A DNA stretch of 64,000 nucleotides from Zonotrichia leucophrys gambelii (GCF_028769735.1 NC_088171.1:128791533-128855532); one strand, 5' to 3'. Positions 37,332 through 49,890 are shown, counted from the first letter of the stretch. A program made the numbers and translations. Notes: generated by a model from the sequence alone, not told the origin.

Positions 37332-40300
37332 CTGTTGATTCAGAGGATAAAGGCAAGATGCTAGCAGAAGGGAAGCAAGAGAAAGAAGAAAAAATATCTG
37401 CCATTAATACAGCAGTCAAAGCTTTGCCTGAAGAAAAACATCTCATTCCACATTGCTAAAGTGCTGTTACAGCCACCGTAAGAGATTTTACCAGAAGTAT
37501 CATATGGTTTCAAATTCATTTTTTCTTTTTAAACTGCCCATCCTGCATGTTAAAGTGAGCTGAGTTTGCAACATCAGCACCTTTCATTAGCAACTGCAAT
37601 TTCATAGAAAGATAACAAGCAAACAATCTAACTGAAAAGAAATCAAATAGGACCCACATTATATTTTCACAGCTAGATACCTTTTCCAGTCTCAGGAGGT
37701 TGCAGTTTATTGCAGCCCCAAGACACAAAGTCTCTGTGAAAAGTCTCTGTTTGAGCCCGCACGCTCGAAGAATGAGTCGGAGCTCTTCAGCTCTCGGTCT
37801 CAGAGTTATTTCTTGTTTCTTATCTATAAAATTCCTTCTCCTGCCCTGCCAAGATCCGTCCAGCAGGACAATGCCAGGCACTCTGCCTGCCCCCAGGGAG
37901 GTGTTATCCCTGTATACAATGTTTACAATTGTTTTCCAATACCTATCACCTATGTTAGACAGTGAGCTTCTACTCTAAACCAATCTGTAAGTGCCAACAC
38001 CACAGCAGAAGATGGAGGTAGAGAAGAAGAAGAAAGGCTGGATACACCCAAGGCCCTCCATCTTGTCCCCAAAACCCCTATTCTAAAAACCCCAAAATCT
38101 ACTTTTTCACCTAGTGATAATTTTATTATTACACTACTTAAACTTCTGTGGCTTTCAGGTCTTCATACAAAGCTGGCAATTTGCTCCATGGGTCATAATC
38201 AAACCCACAGGTGTTCTGGGCTGTGTGCCAGGGTCTCTGAGCCCCCTGGCAGGGGTCCCAGCAACTCTGGACACTCAGAGGGATGTCCTGAATTCCAACA
38301 TTCCAGTGTCTGTATAACAGACAACTTTTTCTGAAAACATCAGAAAAAATAAGAAAAACCGAACAAATTTCAACTCTGATATCTCTTTTCCAATCACTTT
38401 TCAGACTAGGACAGTGTTCTAAAGTAAGTAAATACCTAAAATTATTTAAATGCAATAAACTCTAGTTTATTCTTTCAAGCAGCTTTTCCTGGCAGCTTAA
38501 AATTTCAATAAAAAGGAGAACAATTTCTAGTCTTGGTATCTCTGTTACAACTGCAAACTATCAATAAGATTACACATACTGGCATCAGTCAGGAAAGTGT
38601 TGGTACTAAATACAAATGATGTTGGTTTATTTTGCAGACAAGCTCAGGAAGTTAAGAGTATTTATGTTCTTTTGTCACTAAGAGGCAGAAACAGCTGGTT
38701 GAGAGTTACTGGATGTTTTCAAGAAGGGAATGAAGAACGAAAAGCGTACGGAATCTAAATTTTGATATCTGCAATGTCTTCTGTAGCAGCTTTGGATGAG
38801 CAGAGACTAACCTGTATTTCATGAGCACAGACTACAGCACTCAATTTTTTTGAGGGAGAACAAATCAAATGTTGTATTTGCTAGAACCAGTATGTGATAG
38901 CAAACTTTGCCCAAAACAACACATACAGGTCCTTCCCCTGTGTATTCATTCTAGAGGTAGCAAGTTATCAAGGGTGTTGAAATTCCAGGTAAGACACAGG
39001 CCTGGTTGCTGATTCTTTGCTCAGCTCCTCAGGAAGCCTAAAGCTGAAGTCTGCCAGCCATTGAATCACTATCATGAAGCACAGCCTGGCACAGCAGCCA
39101 TCCATCCCCCTTGGACTTAAGGGACCTCATTTCCAGCAGGAGATGATGACACCCAGTCCTGAGGCCCTTGACAGGACACACTCTGTGACATCTGGCACTG
39201 CCCACCAGGCCCAGCACAGCAGTGCCAGACAATGCCAGGGCAGGTGCAGGTAGCTGAGAAATCACAACATTTACAGGACCAGACATACAACATCAGTTAT
39301 CACTACCCTGCAGGGCTTCTTTGTTTAGCAGCAGCTGCAGTATCTCACATCACAGGTCTCCACAGCAGTCTATTAATTACTGATGATTTGGAACAAAACA
39401 AAATTTCCTCTTATTTGGACTACTATGATGCATTATCTTCCTTAATGCATGCCAGACTTGGCACAAGAGAGATTTTTCTGCACTCCACTGAACTCTGGCC
39501 CTATAAAAGGCACAGGAAAGGTTACAGTAAACTTCACCTACTCAGGGAGACACCACTGCAGCTGACACACACTCTCAAAGTATTGAAGCTTTAAATTGTT
39601 TTTGTCTGGATTTGACAGGACTAGGACTAGAAAAAGTTGTTGGGTAAACTAAGCAGTGGCAGCAGCAACTTGTAAATATCCAAGCAAAAGACAGAAAAGC
39701 AACAACACAGAAATCCAAGATCCTTCTCAGGAAGACAGAGGAAACGTCACATTCTCATGCTTTCCACAAACATCAATACTCTACAGAATATTTATAAAAT
39801 TTCCAGAAGAAACAGTTGTAGCTGCCAGGAATCATTAAGTCACTGGACTTCCCTTTTTCCCTCACCATTTTTTGTCTGTGTGGTTGTTTTCCTGAAGCTG
39901 TGTTCCATCTCTAACAGTCATGGGAAGTAAGATCATTTCCCATTTCAGGTGAAATGGAGGTATTATCAAACACACACAAGGGGATAAAAAACTTGGTAGA
40001 AGAGTTTTAAATGTTTTTTACATGAGGGGCCTTGAAACCAGAACAATGGAGAATACTAAACAAGAAGTGAAGAAAGGAGAAGTGCTACAGAATGATTTGA
40101 AAGACAGATAAAAATGCTGGTCAGACAAAAAATACATACACAACACACTGATTGTTAAAATGAAAGCCAAGCAAATTAAAGAAAAGAACCACAGGATAAA
40201 GCAGGAAATACCAAGTGTTCAAAATAAAACCTAGAATAAGCAGTAAGAAGGGGTAGCCTATTCACACAATGTACCTCTATGACCAGGACTTTTTCGTAAT

Positions 40301-41089
40301 GTGCACTGCTTCATTTCCAAAGAAAAATCTGTCATGCAGTACGCTACAATCTAAAATAAAACTTATGAACAAGTTTTTTCAGTGCTTCACCCAGAAAAAC
40401 ATACAGGGATGTCCAAACCGAATCTCAGCTACAGCATCATATTTTTCAAAAAAACCAAAAACCAGGGCAAGGGGCGGGGGACAATTGCTTTAAATTGACT
40501 ATTTAGCTCAACAGGAAACCTCCGTCTACTGCTGCGGCCCAGCACGGAGTCCCTAGAGCGTCACTTCAAGCTCGTTTTCAGAAATCACGACTGGTGCTCG
40601 GCCTCCACGTTCCCTAAGCAGAAGCGGCCCCAGCGAGGCAGCGGGGGCCAGTGCTCCGTGGGGAGTGCCCACGCTTGTGCGGAGCGGCCCGGGGCTGGCC
40701 CGGAGCGGGGGGCGCTGCGCTGGCTCCCCACGGAGCCGCCGGGCCCATCTCAGCACGGAATGTCAGCTCCCACAGCCCGGCACCGCCGGCTCGGGCCGCG
40801 CTGTCCCTTCGGCCTCCCCGAGGTAAACAGCCCTGGCACCGGCAGAGCGGCGGCCCGGCGGCCCTGAGGCCCAGCAGAGCCCCCGGGAGCCGCGGTACCG
40901 CCGGGCCCGGCCGGCGCAGCCCTTCGTGCCAGGCCCTGCGCGGCCCGGAGCCGGGGGAGGCCGTACGCCGGGGCAGGCCGGGGCGCTACCGTAGCCGCCC
41001 GGGGTAGCCCAGACACTCGTCCTTCTTTCCGTCGTTCCCTCCTTGCCTGCCCCTGCCCCCGCCCGCCCCGGGCCCGGCCCCGCCGTTAC
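37332..41089 (-). other. ATP6V1C1: ATP6V1C1 intron 1 (approximate)
   Basis: This is intronic sequence between the probable noncoding exon 1 in the CpG island and coding exon 2. It contains the LTR at about 37,690-38,323. Otherwise 38,330-40,500 shows nothing recognisable. The upstream boundary assumes the donor GACG|GTAACG near 41,089, which is not certain. Confidence 0.5.
37690..38323 (-). mobile_element. ERV LTR in ATP6V1C1 intron 1, sense to the gene
   Basis: On the minus strand the element begins TGTCTGTTATACAGACACTGG at 38,323, matching the U3 start of an avian ERV LTR as I know it. It carries AATAAA at 37,711-37,706, within GCTGCAATAAACTGC, near its other end. A core of about 170 bp is shared with the LTR at 796-1,404: CAATACC.ATC, AACCAATC, AAGTGCCAAC and AGAAGATGGAGG.AGA followed by CCTCCATCTTG. 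The left (U5) end is not certain, and no clean target-site duplication was found. No retroviral coding sequence is attached. Confidence 0.75.
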
Positions 41090-41136
41090 CGTCACTGCTC
41101 CATCCCCGGCGCCGCCGCCCGCTCACCCGCCGGTGG

Positions 41137-41146
41137 GTCACGTGAC
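41137..41146. promoter_or_regulatory. CLEAR / TFEB-TFE3 E-box (GTCACGTGAC)
   Basis: This is a perfect palindromic 10-mer, identical to the Coordinated Lysosomal Expression and Regulation consensus bound by TFEB/TFE3/MITF. V-ATPase subunit genes are established CLEAR targets. It sits in the ATP6V1C1 CpG island just upstream of the proposed exon 1 donor, where such sites usually lie near the transcription start. Confidence 0.9.
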
Positions 41147-41151
41147 CCGCG

Positions 41152-41161
41152 GTCAGCTGAC
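41152..41161. promoter_or_regulatory. Second palindromic E-box (GTCAGCTGAC)
   Basis: This 10-bp palindrome differs from the CLEAR site only in the two central bases (CAGCTG core). It starts 15 bp from the start of the CLEAR site. CAGCTG cores are generally bound by other bHLH factors rather than TFEB. The pair could be a duplicated and diverged site. Confidence 0.65.
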
Positions 41162-41499
41162 GCCGCCGCAGCGCCGGGCACGAGGGGCGGGAGGAGGCGC
41201 TGTGCCGCGGCTGCGCAGTGACTGCCGGCTGCGCCGGGGCCACGGGTTCGAGCCCCGCCCCGGCTGCGTGGCTGCTTTCCTGGGTGCCCTGCTGTCGTCG
41301 CAGGCACCTCAGGGTACCGACTGCCTCAGGCCCCTTCTGATTAATCTGGGCTTGATTAGGGAGTTGGTGTAAAACTACATGTGGCTCAGGGCGGCCCAGT
41401 GTCAAGGAGGCTTTGTACGATTCTGCCCTTTGGGCAGAGAAGCATGGTCGGGTTTGAAAGCGTGTGTGTTTGTTACTGCTGCGGCCAGTAGATTTTCTT

Positions 41500-42060
41500 C
41501 AGATTACAGAAACACAGAGTCATGGAACTATTTAGACTGGAAAAGACCTCTAGGATCATCGAATCCACCACGTTGAATACCACCGTGTAAACCAGACTGC
41601 CACTGGGTGCCACATCCAGTCTATCTTTAAGCATCTCCGGGGATGGCGACTCCACCCCCTGCCTAGGCATGGACAATTCATTCCAGCGTTTAATCACTCC
41701 TCCAGTGAAGAAGTTCCTCCTGATGTCCAACCTAAACCTCCCCTGGCACAGTCTGAGGCCTTGTCCTCTTATTCTACTGCTTGTTACCTGTGGGAAGCGC
41801 CTGACCCTCCCCTGGCCTCAGGCTCCTCTCAGGGCTCTGCAGAGCGCTCAGGTCCCGGCCGAGCCTCCTTTGCTCCAGGCCGAGCACCCCCAGCCCCATC
41901 AGCCGCTCCGCTCAGGGCTTGGGCTCCAGAGCCTTCCCCAGCTCCGCCGCCCTTCCCTGCACTCGCTCCAGCTCCTCAATGCCCTTCCTGAATGAGGGGC
42001 CCAGAACTGGACACAGCACTCGATATGCGACCTCACGAATGCCCAGTAGAGGGGAAAAGA
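41500..42060 (-). mobile_element. CR1 LINE 3' end, about 560 bp, next to the ATP6V1C1 promoter
   Basis: On the minus strand the sequence includes TTTAGGTTGGACATCAGGAG, GAACTTCTTCACTGGAGG, CCCCGGAGATGCTTAAAG and GATCCTAGAGGTCTTTTCC, ending near 41,510. That is the canonical 3' part of avian CR1, including the C-terminal tail of ORF2 (MDIRRNFFTGGVIKRWNEL). The interior (41,800-42,060) matches antisense CR1 up to an AACTGGACACAGCACTCG/CCTCACGAATGCCCAGTAGA stretch. It is 5'-truncated with no intact frame. Confidence 0.92.
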
Positions 42061-45000
42061 TCAGCTTTGGGAAAACACACAGGTCTGGAAAACAGAGTGT
42101 ACTTTAGAGATCTCAGCTGTGGGAACGTGCTGGAATGCTTAACTGCTGTCAGTCTGCAGTGAAGGGCTTGAGAAAAGAGGAGGCTTGCATGCAGGTGACA
42201 GTGGAAAAACATGCACATGAGAAGAAACTGCTGCTGTTTTATTTTGGCACCTAACCCCATTTGTCTTAGCTTAGAGTAGAAATGCTGAGTGAAAAAGAGC
42301 AGGTTGTAAATTGTTCTATTGCTAGTTAAGTTGTGTGAAAATGCCTGTCATTGTAATTCACAACATTATCTGAAGAAAGCAGAAACTGTGCACAAAAGAC
42401 AAACTGTTTTGGTTTGCTGGTTGTAGGTTGTAGGTTGTTCCTATTTTTCTTCAGTTTTTTGTTGTTTTTTTTTTTTTTTCTTTTTCCAAATAAGCAAGAG
42501 TTGGAACCATTTTATAGCTGTAGGTGGCTCTGTAGGCAGCAGAGAGAAGGCACCAATGTGACCAGAGATATCACAAAGGTGACTTTACACAGTTCCAACC
42601 CAGCGAAGGATGTGGCTTTGTGACTCTGGGAGCAACTTCAGACCTCTAGTCCTGAGCTCTTCTGCCTTTAAGTATTTAAAGATGCAGAAGCTCCAAACTC
42701 TGCTTAGTCAAAGTGTGAATGTTGTTAAACAAGATCTGATCTGACAGATCAGTTTTCCTTCAGCCATTTATGTTGTCCTTCAACCACCAGAGGCTGCTGA
42801 AAATGTTCCCATTGCTGGAGTGCCCACAGCCCTTTAAAATGCTCTTACATGCTCCTACTGGTACAATTTTGTTAGAGAGGCTTTTCTCATAGCAGTATAA
42901 AAAGGCTTACCCTAAACTAACACAGTAAAATAGAAACTTGCCTGCCTTAAAAGTGGACAGACTTATTTTAAAATCCCAAATTAACAATTGCAGCAAGAAA
43001 AATTTCTTAACAGATGCATTATTGAGTTTTCAATGAAAAATCCTATAAAATTTCACAATAAGCACATTTTCGCATTAGTATTGCGAGCCATTTCCTCAAA
43101 ATGTGGCAATAAATGCCATATGCAAACACTAACCAGCAAATGCAAGACATTATCTGTGTTATTTTTGGAACAAGATAAGATTTTTTTGAGTGATCTGTAG
43201 CTCCAAGCTATCAGACGGAAACTTGGCATCGACCTCTATAAATAAACAGAGTGGTTAGTAAATGATACTCTAAAAGTCTTTAAGAGATGAACAGCAAGCA
43301 TTTCTAACCTGCAAAGTGACAACGTGCCTGTAAAACTGCAGGAGGGGATTCTGAGGACAAGGACCTATGATCTGCTACCTAATGTCCACTGCCTAATATG
43401 GTTGGTTTTATAATGATATTTGCCATTTGATTAACTGATACCAATGAGGTACAAAGCAAGGCTGTAGGCAATCTATAACTCTTCACTAGAAAACAGAAAA
43501 AAGGAAAAAGTGATTAGCACAAATCAAACTACCAGAATATTATCACTCTTGGAATAAATGCACAGTACAGGTGAGCTGCAGTATGGTCATTACATGGGAT
43601 ATTGGTGAGAAACCCAAGCCAGATGTGCAATCATTATAAATGCTGTTAGGGAGAAATCTGTAAATAGTAGCATTTAAAACCACAGCTGCTACAATAGGAG
43701 TGGATATATGGTAGATTAAACAGATATGTTCAATAATATTTTTATACTACTTTCCTGTACTATTACTCCATCTGGCCTGACAGGGATATTTGTATGAAGA
43801 TTCTGAAGCCTGGAAAAAAATAGATACTTCTTCTTTTCTTATGTCTTGAGAAATCTATTTGTTGAAACTTCATTCACGGAGGAGGGAACTATTATGTGTC
43901 TTTTTGATCTCAGTTATTTTCTGGTTTGATTTTTGAAAAATAATTATCTCTTTAAATCATTGTATAGAAGTTTTGTTCTATAATAAAAATATATGTCAAA
44001 AATTACTTTGGGTCAGGTCTCTGTGTAGGCCTGTATTCAGCTTTGAATATCTGAGTGAGTAATTTTTGTTGAATACACTTAACATGCACAGGCTAAACAC
44101 AGATTGACTTGAGTGTGCACTGGGCTGCACAGAGGTATTTGAGATAAAACTACTTAGGATTGAGGAAGCTTACCTGGGAGTTAGCAAGAAGTGGTGGGGG
44201 CAGGGCTGCCCTTAGACTTGATCTTTTACCAGCTGCATGAAGTGGTTGCTCTTTTAGATCTCTAGAGTGAAAATGAGACCACATGAGATAGGTTATGAAA
44301 GTAGCTGCTGCTGTTTAAATATCCTGGTGATGACAGTAGCCCTACTCAGGGTTAGGAGGGTCCCACAGGATTTTATATGAGCCCAGGCACGTGTGCTGCA
44401 GCAGTGGGGAGTCCCCAGGGAGGGAGGGAACCCAGGGCAGCTGTGCGGGAGCCTCGGCCAAGGAGCAATTGTGGGCAGTGCCAGAAGCATCCAGGGCTCT
44501 GTCCTGCAGAAACCTCTCAGCTGTGAGTGGGGACTGACATTCCACATTCCCTCACAGCTATGGATGAACGTGGTGAACGCAGCTTTCCATTCTAGCGTGG
44601 TGGGTCTTGACATCTCTGCTCATTTTTGAAGGAAATACAGATTTTATTTGAGTTCTTATTCACCAGGTTATTATTCACCTGTTCTAAATTTATTTATTTG
44701 ATTTTTAGCCAAATTTCCTCCAATTATTATTGCAGAGCTGTGTGTTCTTTGATATGTGGATGTATCCAACAGAGATCATCAGAGATGGGACAGATTTCCC
44801 TTGCTTTTTGGTGTCCTCTGAGGCTTCTCTGTTATACTAAGAAAAGCTGACAAACTGACTTGCTGTAGACAATGGGAATTTTATCATCAGATTTAACATT
44901 ATCATAATTTTGAATTATTTTTTATTTATATGTCAATGGGATTATTTTTTTTCTGGTAATAAAGGTGGTAAAATAAGGATTCTATACAATTTGCAGGACT

Positions 45001-48000
45001 AAAGCCCTAAAAATTGAAAGTTATGATTTTAAAGCTGAAAAATATCTGTAGATCAAAAGATAGGGAAGAATAATGTTGCTGTAGTTATATTCCAGTATCA
45101 TGTTGTGCAGTATTCAAATATCTGAAAAATAAATGCAATTAGGTAAGGTCATAATGTTCTCTGTAACATGGGTAAACTGCAATATAAAGCCCCATCCTAC
45201 AGCTTCCATCAGTTTGGCTGATATGAGAATGAGATAAAAAACACTATTGTTTTCCCAAAATTATTCAAAGAAAGCAGAGAAAAAAAAATTCCATTACTTT
45301 GTTATTTATTTTTCCTGGAGGTGCTCTTTTGAAAGCATTTTAATAAAAAATACCTATCAAAGCACATTGCTCTTCAATCTTTCCTGATGTTGCCTGGGAG
45401 ACACAAGCCTTAAGATTGAAATGTAAGTCTTTGAAAAAAGACGTTTGCAAACTGTAGAAAATATTTTTTCATCAGGTAAGCTTTGTGCTGGAGACAGAAG
45501 GTCACTTTCCTAGCTGCTTCTGTTTTAAAACTTCATCCCTGACTTTCAGCTTCAGTTCAAGTACTTGAGGCAGATAATAAACCTGAATTTTCCAAATTTT
45601 TTAAATTCCTAAATTACCACAATTTACATTGAAATCCCCATTTATATGTATTTATGCATATGAACATTTAGTTATTCTCTGCAATGTGGGCAGCATGTTC
45701 AGGACAGGTGCAGAAGGATTTAAACCATCATGCCTGAGAAGCTGTGGGGCAGGCTGTACTCTGACAGAGTTGAAATCCGTGTCCAAAGCCTTGTTCCAAA
45801 TCCAGCTGAGGGAAGCTATGAACAGCATTTGTGATCCCAGTTGCACACTCCACATGGACAGCACTGACCCTGCCTCCCTCCTTCCAAACAGGACAGAGTT
45901 TTCAAATACTCTGCTGAGATTTGGGAGAGCACCTGATTTATGGAAGGGAAGCTCAGTATTGCCATGGGTCTGTTTCAGAGCCCTTCATTGAGAGTTCTGG
46001 TGTAGAGACCAGCTGATGGGGGCTGCTTGTGGGGCTCCTAGGCTGTCGCCCTGCACAGTGTGCAGCACCTGGGGACATGTTCAGCCCCATGGCTGTGCAG
46101 CACTTCCATCCACACCTGCTGCATCCAGATCTTGTGTTAGTCCCATTCCCAAATAATCCAAAGTCAGGCAGTTCCCTCTTTGTCAGTACACCTGTACCTA
46201 CAGCAGAGCCCAGCTGCCGGGCTCAGGCAGCAGAACTTTGCAGGGTGCACAGCAGAGCAGTGCACAGTTACTGATCTGAGCAGTGGAAGGAGTCTCCAAG
46301 TCCAGAGGGATCTGTCAGCAGAATGGCTGGATGCTTCAGGAGCTGGGGGAGAAGCCATGAATAAGGTCTTGAGACACCAATGATGCCAGGTATCACTTCC
46401 CTAGACTTTAATGCCTGAACCCTACTGTGAGCCTACACTGAATTACAATTCCATTTAGGTAATTTCATTATCATAGAGAAGGATTAAGTGAGTTATATGG
46501 CTGTATGTTCTGAAAAATGGAAACCATATATAATCACATCAGTAATAGCAATAATGGGTTGGCAATTTATGTTTTATGACAGATTCAGAAGATATGAGTG
46601 GCAATAAAGTACCAACTGTTATAACTTGGCACCCAGCTCTAGAAGCAGTCATTCAGCCTAGCAGGATGTATGTCCCTTGTGCCTTTGTGGATGACACATT
46701 GGAACAGAAGTTGCTGACTAAAGAAGACATAATACACACTACCACCACAGTAGTTTTGACAAGAAAAGCAAAATCCCAAAATTTGAAAAGCAAAAAAAAC
46801 TGTCCTAGACAGCTTTCCTTTAAAATTATTTTTTAGAAACCAGTATGAGAATTCACTGTATTCTCATAAGTTCTCCATTTCCCCTCATTTAAATCCTTCG
46901 GTTATAATCCTGGCCAAATATTTTCCTCATCACAGCATTATGTGAGAAAATGTTTTAGGGCATATTTTGATAATGAACTGCTTGATATCAAATTGCAAAG
47001 ACAGATTATAATGTCATCATCTCCCTTCTATGTTCTTGTCTGCTGTTCCTGCCCCACATTTCCTCCCCTTTTGACCAGCATGAGCAATCTGCAACCACAT
47101 AATTGACTCATGTGGCTGGAAAACAGCCTTTTCCCATCCCCTCAGTTATTTTTCAGTGGAATCAGTTCTTTAACCCAATCTACTCAGTAGTTGTAAGTGT
47201 GCCAGCACTTGAAGGACAGAGCTGGTGGGGGAACAAGAGGCTGATCCATGCAGCACTTCCTCTGAATCTTGTCATCACATAAATAAAATTACATATGTGT
47301 TTGTGGTTTATATGATGTTATATGTTTCTTTTGCTAACTACTAAGAGTAACATCTGCTACATACAGAATTAATAAATCATGTAAGTTTTGTCTTTACTTC
47401 AAATTTCTGATAGAGGGCAATGTTAGAACAGCTTTTCTTCTGTCCTTGTTTTTCACAGTCTGTAAAGGATGGTATGTCTGGCTCTTCACAGACGTGCAGC
47501 AGAGCTAATAATTCACTCCAAGTTTCTGGGAGCTGAAGTCCCATTTTGTCACACATACCTCCAAGGCAACCACATGGACTTTGGACACTTATCACTGCCA
47601 GTTTATTTTTAATTTGCCAAAAGGGTGGTGATTTACCTGCTGGTAAATTTAGATCTTTGAGTATATTCCCCATTTCTTTACCAAAATGAAATTATCTCAT
47701 AGGAGGCACTGAAGTTTATGGTAGCACTTACTCCTTATTTATGAGGATAAGTGATCACTAGCAGCGGCATTTTGGATATTTTATCTTTGAGTCTATTCTA
47801 CAAATGTATCCCAAAGTTCAGACAAGCAGTACATTTTATTCTGTCTGACACCTGGAATGCAGAAACACAATAAACATTTTTCAGTTAATTCCATCACATC
47901 CCTTGCATCTTTTTGTCTTTTGTTTATTCTGGAGCTAAAAACATTGGAAGTCTCTCTTTTTAGCTGGCTTTTCTGGAGCTGAGCTAAATAACATACTAGA

Positions 48001-49595
48001 TTCTTCCATGTCAAATTCCTTTCAATCACATTTGTTCTGCTTGGATGGATTAGTAATGAGATCAACAGTGTTTCAATTAAACAATGAAGATAACACAATC
48101 TTGCACTGAATTCCCTGGATTTGGAAAGTACAATGAGAAACAGCACCTTCTGAAGATAAGGCATGCATTGAGAAGAAAAGGGATAGCTGGAAGAACTGTT
48201 GACACTTGTTACCTGTATTTGAGGCAGCATTAAGATACAGAGGCACTTTTTCTTGCCTAAAGCACAACCTGGATGGCAAAAAACCAAATTTGGTAGATCC
48301 AGTTCCAAGTTTCATGTAAGGTAATGCCTAACATGTTGCAGGTGAGGAAGGATATGTAAAGGTGTGAATAATAATAAATTACAATAGCAAAGATATCTCT
48401 TTAACATTACTTTCACTCTTAAATCTCAAATATGTCTCTCATATATGTTTATTTTATGAATGAGGAGAATGAAGCATTGGAAAGGGATCTGACTTGCTCT
48501 CATTCAAGCAGTGTTTGAGTGAAGATTGAATCCAGACTTCCAGCCTTGAGCACATGGTCAGAATGGCCCTGTGAAAATTGGAGGAATTTGCTACCTTCTG
48601 TGGAAACTGCCACCTTCTCCAGGCTGTCTTTTCTCATCAACAGCAGAAATCTAGATTTGTATTTGAGGATGGACCTTTACTAATAGGACTGCTGGTTCCT
48701 ACCATGCAAAGGCTGGCTGAAAGGATGCACTTCCCAATAAGGAAAATGAGCACAGGAGAGCTTCAAAAAGGACAGAAATGGTGCAGTTCAACTTGGGATC
48801 ATTATATTTGAAATTAACTGTCTAAATGCTGTATTTTACCTATGTTTCAGGTAAAAATGTATTTAAGAAGGGCATAATTGCCAAAGGAAAGAAATGGCCT
48901 TCTCTGGCTATGACAGAGGGGAAGGTCATCTAGCTGGTCAGAAATTCATGGAAAACCTTATTTCTTCACATTAGATATATATATATTTAAAGAGATATTT
49001 TGGCAGACAGTGCTTGTGGCCATGCAGAGCACATGCTGCTCACAGAAGTGCTTAGTGGATCACTTCCCTTCCTGTGTAACTGAATAAGATCCCCATGCTA
49101 ACTTCAGCAACTGCTTTGGTTTATAACTATTATTGGGATAGTAACTACTTTTTTTCTTTCTTTAAAGGTGTTTTGCATGTTTTATTTCTTTTTTGAGCAA
49201 GTTAATTGATCTTGACTTCTTCACTCTCATGTGCTTTTCTTCTTCTCAGTGTGTTTTTCCTCTATGCCCATTCTTCCTCACATTTTGCACACTGATCTGC
49301 TCCTGCCCTCCACGAGCCCTCCAGGGCAATGCTGTCCTGCAAGTGGGGGACCACTGTGGTTGCTGTGATGTGGTAGCCATGATTTGGAGGTAGCTCTTGA
49401 GTTTCTGTCACCCCTCTTCTTTAATAATGACAACTCCTGGGATCTTTTGGCCCAGAGGCTTGTGGGTTTCCAGGCTACCATGAGCAGGAGTTTATTCTGA
49501 TCTGATCTTCTAGTTGCATCACTGGGGTTTGAGGAGTCATTGTCTGCTAATAGCTGGAGTTACATTTATATAGTAGATTGATAGGAGCTGTGTAT
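42061..49595. other. Intergenic DNA, no gene recognised
   Basis: This is AT-rich sequence with a poly-T tract near 42,463-42,480. Isolated open frames are present, notably 46,576-46,836 plus (86 codons), 47,377-47,673 minus (98 codons) and 47,793-48,308 minus (171 codons). None shows a domain, splice context or homology I recognise, so none is called as a gene. Confidence 0.55.
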
Positions 49596-49599
49596 GCTG

Positions 49600-49890
49600 T
49601 GGTCACGAGGACAGAGTGCCTTGGGAAAGCCTGGATGTGCCTCTAATGCATGCCCAGACAAAATGCCACAGCTGTGGGACCTGTGCAGAGCAGTGCAGCT
49701 CTGCGGGATGAAGCAGGTTGCTCAGAGAAGATGTGGATGCCCTCTTCCTGAAAGTGTCCAAGGCCAGGCTGCATGGGGCTTTGAACAACCTGGCTGAGTG
49801 AAAGGGGTCTGTGCCTATGGCACGGGGTTGAAACTAGGTGATCATTAACGTCCCTTCTAACCCAAATCATCCTGTGATTCTCTGATTCCA
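49600..49890 (+). mobile_element. CR1 LINE 3' end
   Basis: The sequence AGCAGGTTGCTCAGAGAAG, TGTGGATGCCCTCTTCCTG, TGTCCAAGGCCAGGCTG, then GGTGATCATTAACGTCCC and TTCTAACCCAAATCATCC, TGTGATTCTCTGATTCC is a sense-orientation avian CR1 3' terminus, with its short ATTCT-type tail near 49,890. The left boundary is approximate. Confidence 0.9.

Larger units (their letters stand above)
40520..41330. promoter_or_regulatory. ATP6V1C1: CpG island promoter of ATP6V1C1
   Basis: This dense CpG, GC-rich block contrasts with AT-rich flanks, directly upstream of intron 1. Its position relative to exon 2 and the presence of the CLEAR element mark it as the promoter and noncoding exon 1. The best exon 1 donor I see on the minus strand is GTGACG|GTAACG (GT at 41,089-41,088). 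No TATA box is evident. Open frames across the island on both strands are composition artefacts. Confidence 0.85.

Noticed and set aside
37516..37881. 121-codon minus-strand frame in ATP6V1C1 intron 1
   Set aside because: It overlaps the U5/R part of the intronic LTR and its flank, has no splice context and is not part of the gene.
41225..41270. tRNA-like B box (GGGTTCGAGCCCC) in a GC-rich hairpin upstream of ATP6V1C1
   Set aside because: The T-loop-like motif and a GCCGGGGC/GCCCCGGC stem are present. However, no matching acceptor stem, D-arm or convincing A box lies at the right distance, so it is most likely chance in a CpG island.
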